DNA from: Gammaproteobacteria bacterium
GTDB lineage: Bacteria; Pseudomonadota; Gammaproteobacteria; Steroidobacterales; Steroidobacteraceae
Direction of reading: 5' to 3'
Length of the DNA stretch: 10,122 nucleotides
Assembly: GCA_028293725.1 (NCBI GenBank)
Contig: JAQGOE010000117.1
Coordinates: 1-10,122, forward strand
Made by a program: the position numbers and the translations under genes
Part shown: in pieces, positions 1 to 5,432 of the stretch
Numbering within the stretch: position 1 is the first letter of the stretch
Layout: each line of letters begins with the position of its first letter
Notes under the pieces: generated by a model
Databases searched by the model: none
Told to the model about the DNA's origin: nothing
What the model saw: only the letters and a program-made list of their open reading frames with translations

Positions 1-59
1 CAGAGAACGATCGTAATCCCGTGGTAGACGGGGAGATGAAGCTTACCGTTCCGAAATAA
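1..59 (+). CDS. Possible C-terminal end of an upstream gene (partial)
   Basis: The third plus-strand frame is open from the left edge to a TAA at 57-59 and encodes about 18 residues ending in GEMKLTVPK. The peptide looks like a plausible protein C-terminus, but it is too short to assign to a family. Two minus-strand frames are also open here, so the call is weak. Nothing can be said about function. Confidence 0.3.
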   Translation, partial: ENDRNPVVDGEMKLTVPK

Positions 60-200
60 CGCTGGGCAGATCTGCTGAAGTGTCGAGACCCGCCGCTCTT
101 GCGGCCAAGTGCGGCAACATCGGAGCCGCGGAACGAGCATACGCGTGAGTTTGAAGTTAGGGAACCGTGTAGAAATTCCGGCCGCCGGCGATCGACATCC

Positions 201-410
201 CTACTCGACAACAACGGTCACGATCATTCGCGGGTGAATGGAGCACGTACAATGATAGGTGCCGGGCTTGTCGAACGTGAACGTGATGCTCTCGCCCGCG
301 TCAACGGCTGATCGAGGCGGACAGCAGTCGCTGCGCAGGGTGTGCGACTCATCGCCGGTGTTCGTCCACGTAAGGACGGCGCCTGCCTTGATCGTTAGGA
401 ACATCGCCAT
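201..410 (-). CDS. N-terminally truncated cupredoxin (plastocyanin/amicyanin-like), 69 aa
   Basis: This is a small blue-copper-type protein. It matches the C-terminal two thirds of the cupredoxin at 4806-5126, including the KAG..TWTN segment, ..HT.., FDKPGTYH, C-x2-HPRM and a final VVVE. The type 1 copper ligands are visible as H23, C56, H59 and M62. The signal peptide and the first strand (about 38 residues of the paralogue) are missing, and no frame upstream encodes them. I chose the ATG at 410 because GAGGAGGT lies seven bases upstream. A GTG at 431 would add seven residues, but that start sits upstream of the Shine-Dalgarno. The ECF-like promoter motif at 505-535 lies about 95 bases upstream. 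C29, C30 and C54 are extra cysteines absent from the paralogue. Without a signal peptide it should stay in the cytoplasm. It is either a decaying copy or a genuine minimal form. The cupredoxin assignment is firm; whether it functions is uncertain. Confidence 0.75.
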   Translation of the reverse strand: MAMFLTIKAGAVLTWTNTGDESHTLRSDCCPPRSAVDAGESITFTFDKPGTYHCTCSIHPRMIVTVVVE

Positions 411-417
411 GATCAAT

Positions 418-425
418 ACCTCCTC
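418..425 (-). promoter_or_regulatory. Strong Shine-Dalgarno that sets the short cupredoxin start
   Basis: On the minus strand the bases read GAGGAGGT, a near-perfect anti-16S match, seven bases before ATG at 410. It argues that translation really begins at the shortened N-terminus and that the reading frame is still under selection, or was until recently. Confidence 0.7.
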
Positions 426-504
426 GATCACAGGAGCGGAAGACCCGATCGAAGCCGGGCATTCGGCGTTCGCGACCGTACCTGGGGCGGTGGATCCGCT
501 AGGG

Positions 505-535
505 ATAAGACTCTGGAGAACACCGGTTTATTCCC
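505..535 (-). promoter_or_regulatory. ECF-type promoter motif, site A (short cupredoxin)
   Basis: The minus strand reads GGGAATAAACCG (535 down to 524), then 12 bases, then GTCTTAT (511 down to 505). The first 12 bases are identical to site B upstream of the lipoprotein gene, and the spacing to GTCTT is also identical. The arrangement of a GGAA-type -35 and a GTC-type -10 is typical of ECF sigma promoters. It would start transcription near 500 and give a leader of about 90 bases before the cupredoxin ATG. The assignment to the local sigma factor is inferred from the repeated motif. Confidence 0.65.
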
Positions 536-571
536 ATTGCGCGATGGAAAGTTGCGGTCCCTGAACCGAAC

Positions 572-604
572 CCGGCCTCGTGCATCCGGCATGCACGAGG
601 CCGG
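572..604. terminator. Perfect 14-bp hairpin, probable terminator
   Basis: CCGGCCTCGTGCAT (572-585) pairs perfectly with 591-604 across a five-base loop. It begins 40 bases past the stop codon of the lipoprotein gene and lies before promoter site A, so it would insulate the two minus-strand genes. There is no T tract on either side, so it is not a canonical intrinsic terminator. It may act as an mRNA 3' end-stabilising or Rho-assisted structure. Confidence 0.6.
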
Positions 605-643
605 CAAACGCGGCTAAATGATCACGACCCCAAACTCCTTTGG

Positions 644-2125
644 CTATGGACCCAGGTCGATGCGGCCGTAGGCGCCGCCGGCTTCGCCATTGGGACCCGC
701 CGCGTAGAACAGCGTGGTGCCAGGCTGACTCAGCGCATCGTTGCCGAAGGCGATGCCCCACAATCCATCCAGGGTGATCGCGGCTCCCGTGGAGTCGCTC
801 AGCGTGCCTGCGAAGCTACCCGTGCCCGGGTCGTAGGCGTTGATCGTGCCGTCACCGAAGTTACCGACGAGGAGCATGTTGCTGAAGGTGCCGAAACCTG
901 TGGCCGGCGCCAGCGCCAGGCCCCACGGGGCGTTCAGCTTGCCGTTGGTCGTGTCGGCCGGGATGAGCTGCTTCAGGAACTTCCCGTTGGTATCGTACAC
1001 GTCGACGACACCCATTCCCTTGCCCGCGCCGTTGTCGTGGCCATCGCCCGAGGGTGCATAGGCAACGAAGATCTGCGTCGTGCCACCTGCTCCGGTGATC
1101 GCCTGGATGCCGAATACAGCATATCCGGTCGGGAGCGTCAGATCGGTGAATGTGAAACTCGTCGCGGACGGCACCTGCTTCTGGAAGTGGGTATCGAACA
1201 CATCGATCTTGTTGTTATGGAAGTCGGCGGCATAAAGGAAATTGCCACTGCCGTTGTTCGCGATCGCCAGGCCCTTATACACGGCGTTGTCCGCGGCCAC
1301 GTATTTGACCACGGCTACTGCGGAGCTGGTGGCGGGCCACCCGGCAATCATGCCATCCTCGCCATCGTATATGAATGATGCCGGCATCGGCGTCGAGCCA
1401 CCCGTGGGCGTTACCATAAAGTCGGTCGAGCTGCCGTTGAATACGATGCCCGTTGGGTTGAAGGGCACATTACCGGCGGTCCCGAAAGTCACGACCAGCG
1501 GGCCACCCTGGATAGCACCGTTGCCGTCGTACAGGGTCGAGCTGCCAGTCCCATCGCCGTTGTTGGCGGTCCATACGGGGGCGCCCGGTGCAAAGACGAT
1601 GCCCCAGGCATTCACCAGGTGCGGATCCACGATTGCGGAGCCAACAGCCGTATTCGACACGAGCAGCTTCGACTTGAAGGTGCTGGCCGTAGGGGGTGGC
1701 GCGCCGTTGACAGTCAGGATGGCCATTCCCGAGTAGGAAGCACTACCGGCTCCTCCGTAACCGCTGCTCGAACCGGTGCTGCAAGTCAACGTATAAGTGG
1801 TGGTGGCAGTGGGCGTGACGGCCTGGGTACCGCTCGCATTCTGACTCCCGGTCCAACCGCCGCTGGCGGTGCAATTGCCGAGGCCGCCGGTGTTCGACCA
1901 TGTCAGTGTTGCACTCTGGCCGGTCGTAATGGTTGTCGGCTGGACGCTAACGGTCACTGACCCGTTTGCGGGCTGTGGAGGGTTCATCGTCGGCGCGTTG
2001 TATCCCCCGCCGCCGCCGCCGCACGCGGCCAGTCCAATAGCCAGTGTTGACCCCAGGACGCAGAGGCGAGCAGCAGGCCGCCGGGGATGTCCCCTGAAGT
2101 GCGTAGGGCCGTGTGTTTCTAACAT
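644..2125 (-). CDS. TIGR03118-family lipoprotein with Ig-like N-terminal segment, 493 aa
   Basis: This is a predicted envelope lipoprotein. After a basic N-terminus comes a hydrophobic stretch and a lipobox (LAAC, cysteine at residue 35), followed at once by a run of six glycines. Residues about 55-140 look like a bacterial Ig-like domain (TTGQSATLTWSNT.. then TYTLTC), with C85 and C115 placed to form a disulfide. Residues about 148-493 match the TIGR03118 family as I know it (LVSNTA..DPHLVNAWGI, a STLYDGNG block, NPTGIVFNG, APWGLALAP, LDGLWGIAFGN), a propeller-like repeat protein of unknown function. I chose ATG at 2125 because GAGGT sits just upstream and because it puts the lipobox at a normal distance. 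An in-frame ATG at 2185 would add 20 residues that look non-coding. The motif at 2353-2383 is the likely promoter, leaving a leader of about 220 bases. It is transcribed divergently from the sigma operon. Confidence 0.88.
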   Translation of the reverse strand: MLETHGPTHFRGHPRRPAARLCVLGSTLAIGLAACGGGGGGYNAPTMNPPQPANGSVTVSVQPTTITTGQSATLTWSNTGGLGNCTASGGWTGSQNASGTQAVTPTATTTYTLTCSTGSSSGYGGAGSASYSGMAILTVNGAPPPTASTFKSKLLVSNTAVGSAIVDPHLVNAWGIVFAPGAPVWTANNGDGTGSSTLYDGNGAIQGGPLVVTFGTAGNVPFNPTGIVFNGSSTDFMVTPTGGSTPMPASFIYDGEDGMIAGWPATSSAVAVVKYVAADNAVYKGLAIANNGSGNFLYAADFHNNKIDVFDTHFQKQVPSATSFTFTDLTLPTGYAVFGIQAITGAGGTTQIFVAYAPSGDGHDNGAGKGMGVVDVYDTNGKFLKQLIPADTTNGKLNAPWGLALAPATGFGTFSNMLLVGNFGDGTINAYDPGTGSFAGTLSDSTGAAITLDGLWGIAFGNDALSQPGTTLFYAAGPNGEAGGAYGRIDLGP

Positions 2126-2155
2126 ATCGATACCTCGATGAAGCGCGTTGTTGTG

Positions 2156-2186
2156 CTCCACCCCTGGGTGGAGATGTTGGTCCACC
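2156..2186 (-). promoter_or_regulatory. Alternating inverted repeats in the lipoprotein mRNA leader
   Basis: CTCCACCC (2156-2163) pairs perfectly with GGGTGGAG (2166-2173). The same central GGTGGA (2167-2172) can instead pair with TCCACC at 2181-2186. The two hairpins are mutually exclusive and lie about 30-60 bases upstream of the lipoprotein ATG, inside the leader expected from site B. This could be an attenuator-like switch, a protein-binding site or an mRNA stability element. The role is inference. Confidence 0.4.
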
Positions 2187-2352
2187 GTGAGTACCGCGCT
2201 GTCTTGGCGGGTTCTATCAGGATCTGCCGGGAACTGTTCCGGTTGAACTGGAAGGGGGACGGGTACCGAAATGTTTGCTGTCAGCCTGCAGAAGAGCTGC
2301 TATTGCCAGCGGCGTCACTTTCTCGCAAAAGCGGAATTGCTTCCTGGCACTG

Positions 2353-2383
2353 ACAAGACCGGGTGGGGAGGCGGTTTATTCCC
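2353..2383 (-). promoter_or_regulatory. ECF-type promoter motif, site B (lipoprotein gene)
   Basis: The minus strand reads GGGAATAAACCG (2383 down to 2372), then 12 bases, then GTCTTGT (2359 down to 2353). It matches site A in all 12 bases of the first block and in six of seven of the second, at identical spacing. It points towards the lipoprotein gene at 2125. The predicted start near 2347 leaves an unusually long leader. Confidence 0.65.
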
Positions 2384-2408
2384 CCGATCTCGTCATTGCG
2401 GCGCCGGA

Positions 2409-2436
2409 GGGAATAGAAAGCGCGGCTCCGGAGTCT
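2409..2436 (+). promoter_or_regulatory. ECF-type promoter motif, site C (sigma operon, autoregulation)
   Basis: GGGAATA at 2409-2415 is followed after exactly 17 bases by GTCT at 2433-2436, the same spacing as sites A and B. It lies about 47 bases before the sigma ATG, the expected place for an autoregulated ECF promoter. Autoregulation is common among ECF sigma factors; here it is inferred from the motif. Confidence 0.65.
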
Positions 2437-2482
2437 GTCTCCGCAGAGGAGATGGCGGTGAAAGGTAGCTGCGATCGCGTCC

Positions 2483-3028
2483 ATGGCTGACAAGCGAGCT
2501 CGATTCGAGGCACAGGTGCTGCCGCACTTGGATGCGGCCTATGGACTCGCCCGTTGGCTGGCCTGTTCATCGGCCGATGCCGAGGATGCGGTACAGGAAG
2601 CCATGCTGCGCGCCTACCGCGGCCTTGACTCGCTGCGCGGCTCGGACGCCAAAACCTGGCTCATGGTGATCGTGCGCAACTGCCACTACAGCGCCGCGAA
2701 GCAACGACAACGGCGCGCCACCTTACCGCTGCCGGAGGAAGATGGTTCAGAATACATCGACGCCCTCATGTCTCAGAGTCCGGGTCCGGAAAACACTGCC
2801 ATCCTGCGAGACGAGGCACGCGCATGGGAGCGGTTGCTTAAGCATTTGCCTGAGGAACAGCGCGTCGCGTTGATGCTCCGGGAAGTTGAAGAGATGAGCT
2901 ACGCGCAGATCGCGGTCGTCATGAACGTCCGCATCGGCACCGTTATGTCGCGTCTGGCTCGCGGGCGAGCGGCGCTCAAGGCGAGTTGGCTGAAAGATTG
3001 CGAGGAGAGTTCCCATGCAATGCGCTGA
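2483..3028 (+). CDS. ECF (RpoE-like) sigma-70 family RNA polymerase sigma factor, 181 aa
   Basis: This is a typical two-domain ECF sigma factor that would direct RNA polymerase to a small set of envelope or stress genes. The sigma-2 domain spans about residues 12-75 and includes the AEDAVQEAMLRAYRGLDSL region and the TWLMVIVRN helix used in -10 recognition. The sigma-4 domain spans about residues 115-170 (LPEEQRVALMLREVEEMSYAQIA, then MSRLARGRAALK), a helix-turn-helix for the -35 element. The length is normal and there is no extra C-terminal sensory domain. The only ATG in frame after an upstream stop at 2459-2461 is at 2483; its Shine-Dalgarno is weak. The last 14 bases overlap the anti-sigma gene, which implies translational coupling. 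Motif site C upstream suggests it activates itself. The inducing signal is unknown. Confidence 0.95.
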   Translation: MADKRARFEAQVLPHLDAAYGLARWLACSSADAEDAVQEAMLRAYRGLDSLRGSDAKTWLMVIVRNCHYSAAKQRQRRATLPLPEEDGSEYIDALMSQSPGPENTAILRDEARAWERLLKHLPEEQRVALMLREVEEMSYAQIAVVMNVRIGTVMSRLARGRAALKASWLKDCEESSHAMR

Positions 3029-3800
3029 AGCCTTGAGAGCGCAAGCTTATTTCGATGCGCAGCTGGATGCGACGGGGGCGCACGAGGTGGAGCAGCATCT
3101 CGCACACTGCGCTGAGTGTCGGGCGTTGTTGAATGATTTGAAAGAGCTGCGCAGTGCGCTGCGTCACCATCTGAGCCTCGAGCGCGCGCCAGATGATCTA
3201 CGCGACCGGGTTCTCGGGATGCTCGATCAGGAGTATGAGCTATCCGCGCCCGCCCCGAAGCGTCCCGTGTGGCGGCTGCCGGTATTCTGGGGCGGCGCTT
3301 TCAGCGGTGTCGCCGGCGCCGCGGTGATGGCGGCATTTGCCTATTTTCTGGTACTGCCGGCAAGTGGCGATGCGCTGATACGCGATCTCGTGAAAGCCCA
3401 CGTGAACTCACTACACTCCGGTCACTTGATTTCGGTGGTGTCCACTGACCGCCATACCGTAAAACCCTGGTTGGCGGGTCGGGCCGATGTGTCCCCCGCG
3501 GTCGCGGATTTCGCCGCCGAGGGCTACCCGCTGTTGGGCGGCCGGATCGAGCCTTTGGAAGGTCAGCGCTCGGCAGTTACGGTGTACCAACATGGTGCAC
3601 ACACGATCAACGTGTTCAGCTGGGCAACTGATGAGCGCGGGTTCATCCAAAGCACCACGCGCAACGGTTACCACCTCGCTTTCTGGAAAGTCGGCAACCT
3701 GGAGTACTGCGCCGTGTCAGATGCCGGCTGGGACGAGCTTGGGGGCCTGGTGCGGCTGTTGCGCGAGTTGGCGCTACGCGAAGATCGCCCCACGGAATAA
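3015..3800 (+). CDS. Membrane anti-sigma factor with zinc-finger (ZAS) domain, 261 aa
   Basis: This is the cognate anti-sigma factor of the preceding ECF sigma factor, which it should hold at the inner membrane. The N-terminal domain carries the zinc-binding signature H28-x3-C32-x2-C35, with C3 nearby. One transmembrane segment spans about residues 90-115 (WGGAFSGVAGAAVMAAFAYFLV). The remaining part, about 145 residues, would be periplasmic. It contains blocks I associate with COG5662 regulators (HTVKPWLAGRADVSPAV, GYPLLGGR, NGYHLAFW). ATG at 3015 has GAGGAG upstream and overlaps the end of the sigma gene. Seventy bases separate it from the metallophosphoesterase gene, with no terminator or new ECF motif visible, so the operon probably continues. 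The periplasmic domain is the likely sensor, but no ligand can be read from the sequence. Confidence 0.93.
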   Translation: MQCAEALRAQAYFDAQLDATGAHEVEQHLAHCAECRALLNDLKELRSALRHHLSLERAPDDLRDRVLGMLDQEYELSAPAPKRPVWRLPVFWGGAFSGVAGAAVMAAFAYFLVLPASGDALIRDLVKAHVNSLHSGHLISVVSTDRHTVKPWLAGRADVSPAVADFAAEGYPLLGGRIEPLEGQRSAVTVYQHGAHTINVFSWATDERGFIQSTTRNGYHLAFWKVGNLEYCAVSDAGWDELGGLVRLLRELALREDRPTE

Positions 3801-3870
3801 ATCCGTTCGCAGCGGCGTCTTCTCTATCAGAACCCGTTTTCTGCCCAATAGCCCATTTTGAGGAGAGTCC

Positions 3871-4809
3871 ATGATTCATGACAAACCGTTTTCGCGTCGC
3901 AGCGTCCTGAAGTGCATGGGGTTCGGCAGTGCGGGCACGCTGTTCGCCTTGTCGGGGGGCGTATTCACGCCGATCGACCTGGCGATGGCGGCCACCGACC
4001 GCGCAGCCACCGCCAAACTTGGGAGGCCGCTGTTCGTGCAGATCAGTGACACGCATATCGGTTTCAACAAGGAGGCCAATCCGGATGTCAACGGCACGCT
4101 CGCGCGCACTGTGACGTTGGTCAACGGGATGCCCGAGCAGCCGGCGCTCACCATTCATACGGGTGACATCACACATCTGTCCAGGCCGGTGGAGTTTGAT
4201 ACGGCGCAGCAACTGTTTTCGGGTCTGCGCACCACGGAAATGCATACCGTACCCGGTGAACACGATACTTCGGATGCCACGGTCAGCGAGTACTTCAATC
4301 GCTTTGGCAAGGCTTCCAACAACAAGGGCTACTACAGCTTCGATCACAGTGGCGTGCACTTCATCGGTCTGGTCAACGTGCTGCAATTCAAGCCAGGGGG
4401 CTTGGGAACGCTGGGCAACGAGCAGCTCGAGTGGGTGGAGGCGGATCTGAAAGGGCGCTCGTCCTCCACGCCGCTGGTGGTGTTTGCGCATATGCCGCTG
4501 TGGACCATCTACGAACCCTGGGGCTGGGGCACGGGCGATGCGCCGCAGCTCATGAGCTACCTCAAGCGCTTTGGCTCCGTCACGGTGCTGAACGGGCACA
4601 TTCACCAGATTGTGCAGAAAACGGAAGGAAACATCACCTTTCACACGGCGCGCTCGACGGCCTATCCGCAGCCGGTGGCGGGCGTGGGCTCTGGCCCGGG
4701 TCCGTTGAAGGTAGCGCCGGAGCAGCTGGCCGGCATGTTGGGAGTCTCCAGCGTCACGGTGGTGAAGCACCCGCAGTCGCTCACGCTCACGGATACCACG
4801 CTGGCATGA
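3871..4809 (+). CDS. Tat-exported metallophosphoesterase, 312 aa
   Basis: This is a calcineurin-like phosphoesterase predicted to act outside the cytoplasm. A twin-arginine signal is visible at residues 8-14 (SRRSVLK), followed by a hydrophobic stretch and a probable cleavage near AMA (38-40). The metal-site motifs appear in order: D60-x-H62 (ISDTHIG), G98-D99, G129-E-H-D132, H207 (AHMPLW) and G242-H-x-H245. The third motif is normally GNHD, and here glutamate replaces the metal-ligand asparagine. I believe relatives next to cupredoxin genes share this change, but that is from memory. The start has GAGGAG upstream. The stop overlaps the ATG of the cupredoxin gene (ATGA), so the two are translationally coupled and may act in the same compartment. 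Tat export implies folding, and perhaps metal loading, before export. The substrate is unknown. Confidence 0.92.
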   Translation: MIHDKPFSRRSVLKCMGFGSAGTLFALSGGVFTPIDLAMAATDRAATAKLGRPLFVQISDTHIGFNKEANPDVNGTLARTVTLVNGMPEQPALTIHTGDITHLSRPVEFDTAQQLFSGLRTTEMHTVPGEHDTSDATVSEYFNRFGKASNNKGYYSFDHSGVHFIGLVNVLQFKPGGLGTLGNEQLEWVEADLKGRSSSTPLVVFAHMPLWTIYEPWGWGTGDAPQLMSYLKRFGSVTVLNGHIHQIVQKTEGNITFHTARSTAYPQPVAGVGSGPGPLKVAPEQLAGMLGVSSVTVVKHPQSLTLTDTTLA

Positions 4810-5126
4810 GCATCAAGACCTGGTTCGCGGCCGCCGTACTGGCCGCAGGCAGTGTGGGTGTGGCGATGGCAGATGGCGCGGCCATCAAGATTTCCGCCAA
4901 GGATTTCATGTTTTCCCCCACGAGCATCACTGTGAAGGCGGGCTCGACTGTGACTTGGACCAATCTCGACGAGGAACCGCACACGGTGTTCAGTGATGCG
5001 GGGTTGTTTCGCTCCTCGGCGCTGGATACGAAGGACAGCTTTTCATACAAGTTCGACAAGCCGGGCACGTATCATTACTTGTGCACCATTCATCCGCGCA
5101 TGATGGGGACGATCGTGGTGGAGTAG
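4806..5126 (+). CDS. Secreted cupredoxin (amicyanin/plastocyanin-like), 106 aa
   Basis: This is a periplasmic type 1 blue-copper protein, probably an electron carrier or copper-binding protein. A Sec signal peptide ends near AMA/D (residues 20-23), leaving a mature protein of about 84 residues, the size of small amicyanin-like domains. The copper ligands are H59 (in EPHTV), C93, H96 and M99, with the C-x2-H-x2-M loop. It overlaps the phosphoesterase gene by four bases and is the last gene of the sigma operon, ahead of a strong hairpin. The same frame is open upstream to 4431, but that part lies inside the phosphoesterase gene and carries no signal peptide, so ATG at 4806 is preferred. The truncated paralogue at 201-410 is very close in its C-terminal half, even at the DNA level (TTCGACAAGCC.GGCAC.TATCATT). 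Confidence 0.93.
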   Translation: MSIKTWFAAAVLAAGSVGVAMADGAAIKISAKDFMFSPTSITVKAGSTVTWTNLDEEPHTVFSDAGLFRSSALDTKDSFSYKFDKPGTYHYLCTIHPRMMGTIVVE

Positions 5127-5129
5127 GCG

Positions 5130-5166
5130 GTCGCCCGCTAGCAGATCAGCGTCTGCAGCGGGCGAC
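5130..5166 (+). terminator. Strong hairpin ending the sigma-cupredoxin operon
   Basis: GTCGCCCGCT (5130-5139) pairs perfectly with 5157-5166. Inside it, GCAGA (5141-5145) pairs with TCTGC (5152-5156), with one bulged A and a six-base loop, so the stem has 15 pairs. It begins four bases past the cupredoxin stop codon. Only a short TTTT follows some ten bases later, so termination is likely but not of the textbook form. Confidence 0.7.
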
Positions 5167-5326
5167 TCACCGAGGGGGTTTTGGGTCGAGGGTTCTCTGG
5201 CGTGCGCGAAAAATGGGTCCGGATTCGGCTACCAGCTCCTCACGTTCCTGAATTCCTTGTGACAGACATCCTTGATAGGCAATGTTGGGGCGGAATCTCG
5301 CAGGGAACACTCCGTTGGGTCGGCTC

Positions 5327-5354
5327 GGGAATATATGTCTCCTCGTGACGATCT
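5327..5354 (+). promoter_or_regulatory. ECF-like promoter motif, site D (haloperoxidase gene; one mismatch)
   Basis: GGGAATA at 5327-5333 is followed after 17 bases by ATCT at 5351-5354, where sites A-C have GTCT. It lies about 80 bases before the haloperoxidase ATG. The -35 block is exact and the spacing is the same, but the first base of the -10 block differs, so this is weaker than the other three sites. Confidence 0.4.
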
Positions 5355-5432
5355 GGATGGTTGAGCGAGCAACTGCCGCGCAATGCAATGGCGGCCTTGC
5401 GCCTTCATAACCAACGGACCAGGGAGAAAGCC

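Larger units (their letters stand above)
2126..2482. other. Divergent control region between the lipoprotein and sigma genes
   Basis: No convincing gene lies in these 357 bases. They hold two back-to-back ECF-type motifs (sites B and C, with 25 bases between their -35 elements), an 18-bp inverted repeat with a competing arm near the lipoprotein start, and a short perfect palindrome GGAAC-T-GTTCC at 2230-2240. The small open frames here have no recognisable family. Confidence 0.7.
5127..5432. other. Intergenic region between the sigma operon and the haloperoxidase gene
   Basis: These 306 bases contain the operon terminator hairpin at the left and an ECF-like motif (site D) about 80 bases before the next gene. 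A long minus-strand open frame crosses the region but has no recognisable family and overlaps the haloperoxidase gene in antisense, so I treat it as non-coding. Confidence 0.6.

Noticed and set aside
2126..2185. Longer lipoprotein start at ATG 2185
   Set aside because: It would add 20 residues across the inverted repeat and push the lipobox too far from the N-terminus. ATG 2125 has a Shine-Dalgarno.
3643..4770. 375-codon open frame on the minus strand
   Set aside because: It is antisense to the anti-sigma and phosphoesterase genes, with an arginine- and histidine-rich translation typical of a high-GC shadow frame.
4431..4805. Upstream in-frame extension of the cupredoxin gene to an ATG at 4431, giving 231 residues
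   Set aside because: The extension lies inside the phosphoesterase gene and has no family resemblance. ATG at 4806 gives a clean signal peptide and an ATGA overlap.
5307..5325. GGGAAC-type ECF -35 upstream of the haloperoxidase gene
   Set aside because: No matching -10 block lies at the spacing seen in the other sites. The GGGAATA at 5327 fits better.
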